64,000 nucleotides of DNA, from assembly GCA_903813345.2 (NCBI GenBank), contig CAIIXF020000002.1, forward strand, positions 33,810,109 to 33,874,108, written 5' to 3'. Below the pieces are notes generated by a model. That model worked only from the letters and a program-made list of their open reading frames with translations. It ran no database searches and was not told the DNA's origin. This stretch comes from Owenia fusiformis (lineage: Eukaryota > Annelida > Polychaeta > Sabellida > Oweniidae). The position numbers were made by a program, and so were the translations under genes. Below, piece after piece: positions 27,301 through 36,012 of the stretch. How positions within the stretch are numbered: position 1 is the first letter of the stretch; each line of letters opens with the position of its first letter.

Positions 27301-30300
27301 ACACTCGGCAGACTCCCCTCAACAGTAGGAGCAACTAATCTTTAGAGTCCCCTTTCGAGAGTGTGTTCAAGCTTTTTATATTTGGCGTCATATTACTAGA
27401 GAACAAAATCAAAAAATTAATGCGAAAAAGTGAGACATTCATGTGATTAGTACTCTCACATCGATGCCAAAGATGTGTATAGAGTACAGGGTGTTACATA
27501 ATGGTCGTCGTTAATTATAATTATTGAGTTTGCTGGCAAAATATATTGTGTTGTCTTTTCTTATTTGCTTTTGACTCCATGGATTTAGATATAACACTGT
27601 CTTTGTATTCTTAGTGTAGCGAGAACGATTCCAGCATGCATGCCATTGTTCGTATATCTTGACCATCGATCTAACACAAAAACACACAAAAATCAAGATG
27701 GCTGACATCATTTCAACTTGGGTACAGGCAAGATTTCACCAAGTGTCTCCTCTATTTGAAAATAGGTAGAGAGACACAGTTGTATTCAATTTTTTTGAAC
27801 GATCACTATTTATAATATAAGCATAAATTATTAATCCAAAATATGAATGAAAAGCACAGAAAACACGAGTGCAAATGAGTTAATCCTATTGAATTTAATC
27901 TAAGCTGGGGGTTTATGTATTGTCACTGGATCTCCATTCATTGATGTTTCGAATGCCAACCGGGAATACTCACCTTCCATTCTGAACCCAGTGTCGTACA
28001 CAATATTCCTGTCACTTGACCCACACGTCTGTGTATTCCCTCCAGCTGTACACATCGTGTCGCATTCAGATTCGGCCGCAGTTCCATGTTTGCCGTATGA
28101 ATTTCCGCACCAACAATTTGCGTTTTGGTTTCCTACGATGCCGAAACGGTGTAGAATTTTCAAAATGTTTTCCATCATTGGAACGTGTCTTAATTATAAT
28201 ATCATGACTTCGAAAAATTACTCAATTAGGATAAATAAGTTTTTTTACATAATGGTAGGCATGGGGCTTAAAACAGGTAGAATTTTTTTTAAAAAGCATG
28301 TAGGTAGATGCAATTTTATTTGGTTTTGTAGTGTATTTCCTTACCCTGTCAATACGCTCATCACGTTTTCAGCACACAGCGGAACATGCAAGTGGTGTTA
28401 TAAACCAACAGCCATCCATCTAGTTTTTACAGAATGTGTGGTTTTTCAAAGAAATATTTTAATTTTAACACCACAAGAACAATTCGAGTTTGGGTGTGTG
28501 AATGTTCCCCTGATATACTGAGAACACGACGAGCGTATTAGAAGGTGAGGATGTACTAAAAACGTTCAGAGACGACAGAATAAAATGTCAGTTTTCGTAT
28601 AGTAGTTTATTCACGGTGTATAACCCAAACGCTCCTACATGCACGACGGAGCGTTTCATTACTGAAATTAAACAAAGAAACGCTCCGGAGTAGGAAAACT
28701 GACTGGCGGGAATGATGAGCCGTCTGACGATTTCCCCAATAATGGGAATAAGAGGCATGAGTTACATATTTCGAGTATACCATTCGATGGGTGTGATATT
28801 CATGTTGTACTTGGCTGGCTGTTGACGTTTGAAGCAATTAGGAAGAGCTGTACGAAGCAGTATAGTTATCAAAATTCAAAAACGTATTTGTCATTCTACC
28901 GATCAAAACCCCTTTTGTCGATACATGTGATTAGTTGAGCTAAGATTAGAGCACCAACGTATATTTTAGTCAAATTCCAATGCTTCAACGCACCATACAT
29001 TATCGTAATAGTGATTTGATGACCGAAAATCCAGTCTTAAAAATGATGACATTCTCATATTCAAGAAACGCTCCGATCTGGTTAACACAGTGAACTGGAA
29101 ACACTCCGGTAGTCTAGATCAGTTTAGGAAATATATAGCTTTCCTTTTCTTTTCAGGAAGAGAAAGAAAAGATCTATTATACCCCTTGGCATCAATAGAA
29201 GAAAGATTAATCCACATATATATTTTCGTTTTTTTCTATAGTTTTATGATTAAGCACATATGTAGGCATGATATCATCTAATGTATAGGCTTTAATCAGC
29301 TAGTTGCACGTTTAGCACCACCAGGTTCAGATGTTTCAATTTGCCTAACAAGTGCAACACGTTTTTGAGAGATAGATTCGATTCGAAACTCTTCTCTAAT
29401 AATCTGAAAATTATATCAAAACAAAATGGTAAGAGCGTTTCTAAAATTGTGTTCTAAATCGACGGAGCGTTTCGAGGAAAACAAGCGATTTCTCGAGAAC
29501 GAGTAATGGATTTGGACTGGGATTTTAGGAAATGAGAATATACGAGTTTGTGATCTACTACTTTAACAGAAAGATTAACGTTTTCATAGAAATACTAGTT
29601 TAATTCGTAATTTGTGGTCAAATCGTCATCTTCAGATTCGTTCGATCTACAGTTCTACACTACGGAGCTTTGATCAAGCAAATAACAGTTTACCACCAGA
29701 AGTTGAATAAATCAGATCTTTGCTCACGGTATTGTTCATCGAATGGTACATAATATTTCACCATAACATATGATATGTAAAAGAAACAAGAGGAACAATA
29801 CTTACGGTCATAGTGGAATCTTCATTAGCCGCCATTTTATTTCGCTCCGGAGCGTTTCCGCGTAAATGAAACGCTCCGTCGTGCATGTAGGAGCGTTTGG
29901 GCTATACACCGTGTTATTGCACTTGACGAAAATATTTAGTCCCCCCTGGTACTACGCCATGCGGAAAATGCTCTGAAAATCGTTTAAATCTACCCTCTTA
30001 TTATATAAGTACTATTTCACCTGAATATGAAAAGCCGCGTGCTTTGCAACTTGTAATGCAATCCCATCGACTAGTTCTCACAAGATTCTGAATTCCGTCC
30101 AGGTCCCTATCATTACCATCGTCGACAAAGCATCCTAGATAAGCTGAAATAGTGTGAAAATAAGAGATTTTAGTCCATATAAATTTGTAAATGTCAATGT
30201 GGCCATTTTGATTGTTTGTCCTAACCACATTTGAGGTCATGTCTACGCTACGCAAAGAGATTGATAGAGATGTTCAGGTTAAATTCTAATTATAAAAATC

Positions 30301-30806
30301 ACAAGAGTTTTAAGAATAAAGTAAGGCATCCGAATTCATCACTTAACCAAATACTTTCCCATGTTTCTCCAATGGCGAGCCAACTAGTGCAAGTAGTTTA
30401 TGTAATTGTTGCCCAAGTTTAAATGGATAAAAATCATTATTTTATATTAAAAGCAGTTAAAAATATGGAAAAATATAAATAAACAACTAGACTAATAGAT
30501 AAGGTATTTCTGCATAGCCAGGATATCAATTTAAGCGAGGCTTAGATTAATAGACAAGGCAATTTAAGGCTAAATGATGTACATATTACTCAATCGGAAT
30601 TGTTTCCAAAGTTTTCGTTGAAAAATATAGTCCATGAATAAGCATTGCGCCGCAAGTAGATCAAAGTATATTACATGTCTTAACTGGTATACGTTTATTT
30701 GAAATCAAAAATGAGAAAATAACTTACTATGGTCGTTGTATATGCGACTTTGAACGAGCTCATTGGTGAAGAAAATTACCAACACCACAAGAAGCGAAGA
30801 TGACAT
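2964..30806 (-). CDS. Secreted WSC / multi-lectin-domain protein (whole gene, spliced)
   Basis: Exons in coding order (all minus strand): 30806-30728, 30143-30021, 28132-27974, 27260-27126, 10368-10220, 9672-9516, 8809-8520, 5352-5091, 3385-2964. Together they are 1776 nt, or 592 codons including TAA. Phases agree at every junction (1,1,1,1,0,1,0,1). A further phase 1-1 cassette (16714-16603, 14941-14767, 13050-12915) encodes an F5/8C domain and would give 732 residues if included. Architecture: signal peptide, WSC, D1, D2, D3; no membrane segment is visible, so the product should be secreted. WSC and F5/8C/fucolectin folds are known to bind carbohydrates, so a role in extracellular glycan recognition is an inference. 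The introns carry a LINE and many MITEs. The 3' end is less certain: GAG-TAA at 2969-2964 could hide a donor (GA|GTAAAA) leading outside the recognised exons. Exact family name unknown. Confidence 0.8.
3480..3683. mobile_element. MITE, GTAGCCAG-TIR family, copy 1
   Basis: 204 bp with terminal inverted repeats CAGGCCCGTAGCCAG / CTGGCTACGGGCCTG flanked by the 5-bp duplication GAGTA (3475-3479 and 3684-3688). The interior has poly-G/poly-C runs and no coding capacity. Lies in a lectin-gene intron. Related copies are at 11732, 31762 and 38634. Confidence 0.85.
4047..4157. mobile_element. Small palindromic MITE
   Basis: 111 bp with imperfect inverted ends TATGACCTGAATCGATTGCA / TGCAATCAATTCAGGCCATA. 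No coding capacity. Target duplication not clear. Confidence 0.6.
4550..4945. mobile_element. TIR element with internal direct repeat
   Basis: Ends GAAAGGACGATTCTCGGTTT and its inverse (4926-4945) enclose about 350 bp. Inside, a roughly 185-bp-spaced direct duplication repeats the words GAAATATTACCCAAATTAAA and GCAGGGATAATGCTCA. Non-autonomous; in a lectin-gene intron. Confidence 0.65.
5091..8809 (-). CDS. Lectin gene exons 7-8: domain D2
   Basis: Exon 8809-8520 (acceptor CTTTTGTAG, donor ACG|GTGAGT, phase 1 to 0) encodes the N-half: NQAVLAGTTAASST ... GPQNAVDG, NNHAFQANAGVNQWLLVTFD, YANRC, SQHRSVLVQMY. Exon 5352-5091 encodes the C-half: TYKHVYVILSSNVN ... CSFKVGSQVLLFDD ... AKSVKFTLKAIW ... 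LATGMSEVQIFTG, donor CAG|GTAGGC, phase 0 to 1. The 5352 start (acceptor ATTGAGAG|ACC) was chosen because it alone gives phase 0 with an open frame; an alternative at 5306 gives phase 1 and does not fit. That acceptor sits at the inner edge of a palindromic repeat (5354-5518). A 1.48-kb foldback ends 24 bp from the exon 7 donor. Confidence 0.75.
5354..5518. repeat. Palindromic repeat abutting lectin exon 8 acceptor
   Basis: CTCTCAATATTGTAATTGTA and CAAAGGAAAGTTTGGTTCAT on the left reappear inverted at 5471-5518. The left boundary coincides with the minus-strand acceptor AG|ACC used by exon 8. Confidence 0.7.
5775..6445. repeat. AT-rich minisatellite
   Basis: Tandem, irregular repetition of the words ATTTTGATTCATAATATTTTG and ATTTTGATTACCAATACC with unit lengths of roughly 35-60 bp and indels between units. 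Located in the intron between D2 exons. Confidence 0.85.
7014..8495. mobile_element. 1.5-kb foldback element (TA-flanked)
   Basis: Long inverted arms of about 340-380 bp (7014-7395 and 8160-8495), with ends ACCATCGACAACG / CGTTGTCGATGGT flanked by TA on both sides (7012-7013, 8496-8497). The arms share words such as CTTTAGATGTACGA and ACCAATTATATGGGTAGATT in inverse orientation. TA flanks suggest a Tc1/mariner-type non-autonomous element. The core (about 7400-8160) has no recognisable transposase. Confidence 0.8.
9516..10368 (-). CDS. Lectin gene exons 5-6: remainder of domain D1
   Basis: Exon 10368-10220 (acceptor TTCTTTTTAG, donor GAG|GTATAC, phase 1 to 0) encodes DDPKNVGSWVNVTLARPYW, KEISLIQNRES, then RRVQFDFSDGSTTE. 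Exon 9672-9516 (acceptor CATTTAG, donor CAG|GTAAAC, phase 0 to 1) encodes IDMFDMKSSDQHSWEAVRFQ ... KLTFTKAYVKS ... FGIVELAIIAG. The FSDGS turn and terminal fG-vELai strand are typical of F5/8-like carbohydrate-binding folds. The phase-0 intron falls at the same place as in D2, supporting homology of the two domains. Confidence 0.8.
10651..12686. mobile_element. 2-kb TIR element with GCGC-rich ends, 7-bp TSD
   Basis: Terminal inverted repeats AGGTTATAATGAAAACACGC followed by CTACGCGCTAACGCGC-type repeats, with the exact inverse at 12645-12686. Flanked by ATTCTAG at 10644-10650 and 12687-12693. No transposase frame seen. A GTAGCCAG-family MITE (11732-11910) is nested inside. Seven-bp duplications are unusual; superfamily not assigned. 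Confidence 0.8.
11732..11910. mobile_element. MITE, GTAGCCAG-TIR family, copy 2 (nested)
   Basis: Ends CAGGCCCGTAGCCAG / CTGGCTACGGGCAAG, inserted inside the 2-kb element. It is bounded by a 10-bp direct repeat CCCCCACAAC (11722-11731 and 11911-11920), longer than the 5-bp duplications of the other copies. A related fragment (CCCCGAAGCCAGG) lies just upstream at about 11607. Confidence 0.7.
12915..16714 (-). CDS. F5/8 type C (discoidin) domain cassette, three exons nested in the D1 intron
   Basis: Exons 16714-16603 (acceptor TTATTCAG, donor CTC|GTAAGT), 14941-14767 (acceptor TATTTAAAG, donor TCG|GTAATT) and 13050-12915 (acceptor ATTTTAG, donor GAG|GTAAAA). Phases are 1-2, 2-0, 0-1, so the block is symmetrical 1-1 (423 nt, 141 residues). 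The product has the F5/8C signature: TCNEQLVAGS, KASTSYSSSY, SRLDY, NNAQWIQADL, VTGIITQGGG, YKVFYG, then TARYIRISPQTWYY and VLGC, with the usual first and last cysteines. The complete domain supports the exon calls strongly. Inclusion between exon 4 and the 10.3-kb exon keeps the frame but interrupts D1, so it may be alternatively spliced or belong to a nested transcript. Confidence 0.85.
14679..14723. repeat. GGAC/GACT microsatellite
   Basis: Tetranucleotide run (GGAC)n then (TGAC)n then (GGAC)n, followed by a self-complementary GAACTTCGTTC motif. Sits at the end of an unassigned repeat-like stretch (about 13900-14760). Confidence 0.8.
15890..16290. repeat. Dispersed repeat, copy A (other copy near 50040-50600)
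   Basis: Shares with 50040-50600 the words TGGCAAAGCATCAATT, CAATCAGTG, GTCACTTAAA/GTCACTAAAA, GATTGGCTGGAAT/GATTGGCAGGAAT and GGACACATCT, in the same orientation. No coding frame is conserved between copies. Confidence 0.65.
16877..17892. mobile_element. 1-kb near-perfect foldback element (TTAA ends)
   Basis: Two arms of about 450 bp in inverse orientation around a centre near 17385; shared words include CTTCACACTCTTCATGCTA, TTGCAAGGCTACTCCTTGAA and TGCAAGAAGTACACATTTTC. Both outer ends carry TTAA followed by GG(C/T)GA. TTAA flanks recall piggyBac/Kolobok-type insertion. No coding capacity. Confidence 0.8.
17892..18760. repeat. GTTGAGTCAGG minisatellite split by a MITE
   Basis: Units of about 35-45 bp built on TTCGTTGAGTCAGGTAAGTA occupy 17892-18035 and resume at 18683-18760. 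They are interrupted by the TA-flanked element at 18038-18680. Confidence 0.75.
18038..18680. mobile_element. Mariner-like MITE, CAGGGTGTCCCG ends
   Basis: Ends CAGGGTGTCCCGGAAGTATG / CATACTTTCGGGACACCCTG flanked by TA (18036-18037, 18681-18682). The interior is also partly palindromic. No transposase. A 5'-truncated relative lies at 59637-60130 in the RRM gene. Confidence 0.85.
18755..19200. repeat. Dispersed repeat, copy inverted relative to 26440-26960
   Basis: Shares TTGTCCGCTGTGACGGAGC, ATTGAAAACGGCGCC, TTGAAGTCCAACAAAACTAAG-like and ATTAATGAGATC words with the region 26440-26960 in opposite orientation. Non-coding. Confidence 0.75.
19461..20182. mobile_element. 0.7-kb foldback element
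   Basis: Arms of about 270 bp in inverse orientation (words GGAAGAATTATTTTTCAAGA, TTTTTGCAATAAATCAGGCA and their inverses near 20000-20182), with a loop carrying two G/C-rich GGATGGAGGGGG tracts. Non-autonomous. Confidence 0.75.
20811..21155. mobile_element. TIR element
   Basis: Inverted ends TTCAAAAATGTTGACC(C/T)(A)ATTTTCACCAAAAAT and the inverse at about 21118-21155 enclose about 270 bp of non-coding DNA. Confidence 0.6.
21234..24393 (-). mobile_element. 5'-truncated non-LTR retrotransposon (LINE)
   Basis: Minus-strand coding begins at about 24393 inside the APE endonuclease (LCGDFNAHLSRD, then NLSDHHPIYLVM), followed by a reverse transcriptase: NHRGLTLTPIINKIWDR, YLDNKSAFDLLW, QGTGQGRVMSTWWF, ILVADDTTVMS. 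The catalytic box reads VADD instead of the usual F/YADD. The main frame runs to 21833; coding similarity continues in other frames to about 21424 (frameshifts near 21836 and 21600), ending with a CLRCG ... H...EC zinc-knuckle-like motif. A 3' tail of (ATACA)-type pentamers lies at 21234-21260. The 5' truncation and 3' tandem tail are typical LINE features. It sits in a lectin-gene intron in the sense orientation. Clade not assigned. Probably inactive. Confidence 0.9.
24394..27125. other. Intronic stretch, repeats only
   Basis: No exon recognised. Contains imperfectly repeated TATGGCAATGAT(C) words (about 24655-24930), a TIR-like pair TGTTCCACAACT / AGTTGTGGAACA (25280-25441), a long poly-G run near 26376, and the dispersed repeat at 26440-26960. 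Confidence 0.5.
26440..26960. repeat. Dispersed repeat, inverse of 18755-19200
   Basis: See the copy at 18755-19200; words TGGCGCCGTTTTCAATAGC, GTCCGCTATGACGGAGC and GCTCCGTCACCGTGGAC are shared in inverse orientation. The following 27000-27105 is an inverse relative of 42735-42830. Confidence 0.75.
27126..27260 (-). CDS. Lectin gene exon 4: first part of domain D1
   Basis: Acceptor TATAATTAACAG, donor ACG|GTATTC, phase 1 to phase 1, 135 nt. It encodes EARVSADVAKTSS ... CKKAIDGETNPTDDSTWKAYY, the N-terminal strand region of a galactose-binding-like beta-sandwich domain (A-x-S start, AIDG motif, then S-x-W). The domain is incomplete here. Its natural continuation is the exon at 10368-10220, because 'WKAYY' plus 'DDPKNVGSW' aligns with the uninterrupted domain D2 (HAFQANAGVNQW). 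The intervening 16.8-kb intron contains the F5/8C cassette and the LINE. Confidence 0.75.
27974..30143 (-). CDS. Lectin gene exons 2-3: WSC domain
   Basis: Exon 2 (30143-30021) follows acceptor CACTATTTCAG and exon 3 (28132-27974) follows CATCGTAG; donors are CAG|GTGAAA and AAG|GTGAGT, all phase 1. The joined product runs from YLGCFVDD through WDC, TSCKARGFSYSG, NQNANCWCGNSYG, SECDTMC and TQTCGSSDRNIVYDTG. This matches the WSC family: eight cysteines, the CWCGNSYG core and the terminal N-VY-TG. WSC domains are known putative carbohydrate-binding modules in secreted and cell-wall proteins. The intron between the two halves (30020-28133) contains a 1.3-kb TIR element (28612-29913). Confidence 0.9.
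28612..29913. mobile_element. 1.3-kb non-autonomous TIR element with CACGGTG ends and 5-bp TSD
   Basis: Ends CACGGTGTATAACCCAAACG / inverse with one mismatch over about 49 bp, flanked by TTATT at 28607-28611 and 29914-29918. The interior repeats GAAACGCTCCG motifs and has no transposase. CAC-start heptamer-like ends plus 5-bp duplications are features of Transib/RAG-like transposons (established knowledge); assignment to that group is an inference. Located in the WSC intron. Confidence 0.85.
30728..30806 (-). CDS. Lectin gene exon 1: start codon and signal peptide
   Basis: ATG at 30806-30804 opens MSSSLLVVLVIFFTNELVQS, a textbook secretion signal: polar start, hydrophobic core LLVVLVIFF, and a small residue near the expected cleavage after QS. 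The exon is 79 nt and ends CCATA|GTAAGT (strong donor, phase 1). Its last base A joins CT from exon 2 to give Thr, leading straight into the WSC start YLGCF. No better upstream ATG with a signal peptide was seen. Confidence 0.85.
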
Positions 30807-30969
30807 GGTCAGCTAATCTGAGTCCACCATTGCAAGTAATGTACAATTTGCATTCGTTCGACTTCGCTTCTTAAAAGAGAGTTTCGTCTTAGTTTATGAC
30901 TAGACTCTGCGCCCAGGGTACAAGTAATGACTTCAGTTCATATGTATTGAAATGCAAACAATGGATATT

Positions 30970-31273
30970 CAAGGAGGATTGGCTCCCAGGATCGAACATC
31001 GATATTTTCCAACAATGAAAACGTCGTAATGTCGTTATTTTCTGTAATTATAACCGAATATAAATTCAAAATAAACAGTCCAAAAGATTCATACCAATAT
31101 CTCATCATTTCTTGTGAGTTTTGGAATTTTTCGTCAAGATATAAGACCAAAATTCACGATTCAAATCTTGAGGTGAACAAAATGGCTTCCGTTTGAATTC
31201 AAATTTTGTATCACGACATTTCCATATATGGGACAGAATATCGATGTTGCACTCTGGGAGCCAATCCTCCTTT
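30970..31273. mobile_element. TIR element, AAGGAGGATTGGCTCCCAG family, copy 1
   Basis: About 45-bp inverted ends (CAAGGAGGATTGGCTCCCAG ... CATCGATATT) with a roughly 215-bp interior. Lies just upstream of the lectin gene start. A shorter relative is at 38213-38338. Confidence 0.7.
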
Positions 31274-31761
31274 GGACGTTCAATCTCTATAAAATTGCCA
31301 GGCGACTGATCCACGGTATACATCATCAATTATTTATAGCTTTAGTAACAACATAAAATACGTTGTTTCATATATAAAATGAATAAATGAAGTCAAAACG
31401 CAACTATATAAAATAAAATAAGTTATTCACCAGGAGGGACTTGATATGGGGAATATCACAAGGATGGTAACAATATTTCCCGAAGGCACGTAGTGAAAAA
31501 TGAAAATCGATTTGAAAATAATGTAAAATTTGTCCCGGATTGATATCCATATCGTCCCTGATATTATTCCTCTCATCCAAATATCATCCCTGATATCACC
31601 CCTGCCCCAAACATGTGATTTATCCGTTGATATTATATACCTGAAATTGCCCTGACCATGGTATCTTATATAATATATATTGAGATCAAAGCACGAAAAA
31701 GGGTTACATATAAGGAAACAAAACAATCTGGCAATGACTTTTGAGTCATTGGCAGACTCAT

Positions 31762-32047
31762 CAGGGGCGTAGCCAGCTTTCAGTCAGGGGGGGGGGTGCG
31801 ATTGCCAAAATTTTTTCAGTTTTCGGTCAGGGGGGGTGCGATTTTGCCATAAGCAACACAAAATATTAAGATTTCTTTTGAATTTTACAAAAATTGATGC
31901 AACTTCCTTCAAAATTGAGCTAGAAGCTTCAAATAAAAAGCATTTTAAAGCTCTTTTCTACTACCTCTATCCAATGATCATATTTTCAAAGGTTATGGGG
32001 GGGGGGTGCGATCGCACCCATCGCACCCCCCCCTGGCTACGCCCATG
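31762..32047. mobile_element. MITE, GTAGCCAG-TIR family, copy 3
   Basis: Ends CAGGGGCGTAGCCAG / CTGGCTACGCCCATG, flanked by CTCAT (31757-31761 and 32048-32052). Interior shared with the copy at 38634 (words CAACTTCCTTCAAAATTGAG and AAAAAGCATTTTAAAGCTCT). Confidence 0.88.
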
Positions 32048-32052
32048 CTCAT

Positions 32053-33540
32053 ATATGTACTAACAACAGATCGACTGTTGCTGCATGGTTTGTTTCTCAC
32101 TAATGGAATAAAAGGTCAATAAAAATTTACACAAATAGCTTGGTTAATAAAAAATAAAATATTAATGGCCAATTGAAACCTATTTTGGCTGGCACGGTAC
32201 AATTTGCCTTTTTGTTGATTAAAAATTTATATATCTTTTGTTCCATGAGTGTTTTTGAGGCGGGCCACCAAAAGCTTTTGAAAACAAAACCAGATTGAAC
32301 GATTTCACATTGCATTCTGTGATGACTATCTGAAATATAAGTTATATTTTAGATTGCTTCATGAAATAAAATGATCCTACGGACAGAGACTTAATATCCT
32401 TTTAATATAACTATTTCGAGGAAATGGTTTTTCATTCAAGCCGCTTTTAATTTTACACGATAAAACCCCCTAAGGAGTGAACATACATATCAGGGCCTAG
32501 TAAAGTAAAGATTTCCCAGAAATTGAAAATTAGTTTCTTATGGGTCTAATCCAAGGATCAATCCCAGGATCAACTCCCAGGGAGTTAAAGAATATACTAC
32601 TAAATGAGTTGCTACAAATCATGTGAAAACAGAATGTTTATCTAACATTTTATACAAGGCATAAACTTGCAAACTGTCACCATTTGCCATTTGTTACAGC
32701 CGCCGAACGCCGAACACCAACCGAAAAACACCAACCGCTGAACACCATCCGGTTGGAGACTACAACATTATAATGTGACTCCTTCTGATGATGACATAAA
32801 AAGGAGATCGTTCAAAGTTATTTTACTCATGCGACGAAACATAGTCTTTGGTACAGCAAAATGAAGGCATTTGTTGTTGGGTCTACTGCCGTTCAAGTGG
32901 TTGTATACAATGTATTTATGTTTCAAGTTTCCCCTGCGCTACCCGATTAATATTAATATGATATCGAAAGGCGTTTCCTCAGAATTATTTGATAAATCAC
33001 TATATTAGTATTACCAACGGTTTATGTTCTCTTTATTCGCTGAAACGGTTTAGTTGTCATGGAAATAGGCTTAAAAACAAAAACAATTTGTTCGTCGTTA
33101 TTTTGTAAATCATATTTTTATTAAAAAATTTGTAATACATATATAACATAAAAATCACATTGGGAAATTGGTAGATAAAAATATTAAAACTATTATTTCT
33201 ATCACAACACCACTTATTGTTAATAATCATTTTTGAGAAAGCTTTGTAAGCTTCTTCCCACTTATATGTCTAGATCGCTGGGATTGTATTAGTCAATTAT
33301 TGATGGTCTGTGACAAGTGACAATAATCCGATAATAGATAATTGTTTCTGTGCCAATGAATGGATCAAATTTTAAAACACATGATTTATTTATCATGTGA
33401 TTTGTCCGACGGTGTTCATATTCCATTGAAAGTTCGTCTATCACAGACATTATTTCACGTTCATTGACACGCTTAGGCATCAATGTCCAGTGTAAATTTA
33501 AAAAAATGTCGCCATAACTGACGGTCTTATGGCTGTTGGA
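32053..33540. other. Intergenic, no gene recognised
   Basis: AT-rich, no convincing exon. Contains a short relative (32675-32760) of the CATTTGTTACAG repeat also seen near 9295 and 50838. Confidence 0.5.
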
Positions 33541-33744
33541 CGAACTATTTTATTGTAAGTGTTATTAAAAGTTTACTATATGTCTGTGTTGGACAAACTT
33601 TTCATGGAATATGATTCATTGATGCACCGTTATTAATAGTTTTAATTCAGAGTTATCATATTATAAAATTGGTTGCACTAATGTATTTTGATAAATAAAT
33701 ATGCTCAGTTCAATCTTCCATGAATGTTAAGACCTATCTCCACA

Positions 33745-35555
33745 TCACCCAGTCGTAGGTGGTCGCATGACCTTTCCAGAATCATCTGTAATTATCCGTA
33801 CTCTGTCAACTCTATAATCCATAGTGGCTGGACTTTTGAAGTTCATTATTTCCACCTAAAAAAGAGGTCATTATCATGGTAGAGAAACACATGAAATACT
33901 AGTACTGGATAACTTATTTTCAGCTCCTCTGACACCAGATGGCAGCACATCTGCTATAGAGCATTCTATAATAGACTAGATGCGAGTAGAAATAATCTAG
34001 ATTTACGTCATTAGATATTCAAAATTCAGTCAAAGTGATGTCATATTTGAATTCTATAAGTAAAGTACATCTAGAAATATGGTTTCGAAAATTGTTTATC
34101 AACTTTGAAAATATAATTTTCTTTGAAAATGTGACTTCTCGTTCGGGTTGATTCCCAATAGACCCCATGTTACAAAACCACAAAAAATGAAATAACTTTT
34201 CTTGTATTTGACAAATACCATTTTCTTTTACTGGACATATTTTAATTTGCATAACTATTAGATACACAAGGGTTATATGAAAATTGAACCACCAAAATAG
34301 ATATAATTTAAATTAAAGGGAACTTTTTCCTATACCCGCCATGCTATCTGACCCGACTGAGCCACCTGGTGGTCAAACTGGTAACTACCTACTCGCATCT
34401 GCGTTATTGCAGTTAATTGTTAGGAGGAGCGAACATATACATGTATATAGTATTATATCTATTACTCGGCATCACAGCTAGGATATACAGAATAATACGA
34501 CTACTTAACATATTTCAAAATAACGTGGTAGACTATAAAGTCACTGAGTCTTACTTTTAGATTAGGATATGCGGCTAGAATCCCTTGTTTTGCTTCTTCT
34601 CCAGTCTAAAAGTAAAATAAATATTGACGGTGTATTTTCGTTTAGTGTAACGTTTGCAATATACACATATTTATATTTATGAAATAGTTAAACATCAAAA
34701 AGTGTGGTTTAATCTACTTATGAATGGCGGATGAATACACCGAGGACCGTTAGGCAATTGGCATGGCCATAATTAATAAATCGCGATTTTTAACTGAAGC
34801 TAAGAATCTTGAACAGCATCTGTAATTTCCCCTCATGTTAATTTATGACATATTGGGTTTGCCCGATCGGTCCAAAGTCCCCGGTGCCGAAGTGGCATAT
34901 TGATATAATTTCAAATTATCATCGTTACTGTTTTTTCACTTTGATAAATTTAAAGAATCGCATAGCACTTAATGGTTGCTATCCCAACACTGATTCATTG
35001 ATATTAATTTACTCTCCCGACCATTTTTCTGAATGTAATTAACACATTTTTACAAGATATTTAATTGAGTGATGATAAAAGATTTAAAACTAAATTAGAA
35101 ATATATAAATTACATCTGAATTAAAGTTTACGTTTTAAGTGTAAGAATTAAGTTTAAAAGTGTTACTATTGATAACATGAAACATTTATCGAATAAATAT
35201 TCAGGCACACATAAAAGGGAGAAGCCAGAGCATTGGAGAACACAGCCAAGAAAATGAAACAGTACCAATGGCCAATGGCCAAGGAAAAACAATCCCCCGG
35301 CGTTAATCATGGCCGACATCCTAAATGTAAAATCCATCATAGAAAGAAACAATGCCAAAATACCCACAGTGAACATAATCATTTATCATTAAGTTATTAT
35401 TAGACTATTCGATATTTGATAGATGGTCTGACTGTGCAAAGCCATGATTTTTTCTCAAGCTCAATTTTCCTCCACTGTATTCTTTAATTCAAAAGGCTCT
35501 GATCTGATTGACCTACCTTGCCAACGAATTCTGGCCATTTCTGTCCTTCTGACAT
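33745..35555 (-). CDS. Potato inhibitor I (eglin-like) serine protease inhibitor
   Basis: Three tiny exons: 35555-35517 (MSEGQKWPEFVGK, donor AAG|GTAGGT), 34605-34555 (TGEEAKQGILAAYPNLK, acceptor TACTTTTAG, donor AAA|GTAAGA) and 33855-33745 (acceptor TTTTTTAG). Exon 3 encodes VEIMNFKSPATMDYRVDRVR and ends MRPPTTG before TGA. All junctions are phase 0; the protein is 66 residues, the usual size of the family. Diagnostic residues are W-PE-VG, TGEEAK, and the inhibitory loop SPATM-DYR followed by DRVR. By family analogy P1 is Met and P1' Asp, which suggests chymotrypsin, elastase or subtilisin-like targets (inference). No signal peptide, as in several family members, so it may act in the cytosol or leave by another route. 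Minus-strand AATAAA near 33554-33549 is a plausible polyadenylation signal. Confidence 0.92.
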
Positions 35556-36012
35556 ATTTTATGTGGTTGTCTTACACCTGTGATTGATCTAAAAAGAAGT
35601 AATCCCGGGGATCAAATCAAAGTAATCTACAATACGATAGAGGTACATGTAGTGATCGAATGATACTGTTTGCCATACACTGGGCCCGGACACTGGGTCA
35701 GAATCCAGTTCCCGTATAGGCCTATCACTATGCAGACTGAGCCTACAGGCTTAATAATGAGAGCAGTATATTGGGTTTAGCTTGTTGAATCTTAGGGTTT
35801 TCCAGTTTTGATTTGGAGTCAGGACCCGTCCACAACCATGCTATGGGGGTACATGTGACTTACTTCATGCAACAGACATAGTAAATGATGGCCATAATGA
35901 TATAATCAATAAGATAAAAGCCGATAAATCAGAGCATATAGGCCCTACATGTATATGTACGTATTTGAACACTCCCTGAAAGATGGTAATCCTGTTAGGA
36001 ACGTTATATGTA

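Noticed and set aside
27991-28521. Plus-strand 176-codon frame
   Set aside because: Antisense shadow of the WSC exon plus intron; no domain.
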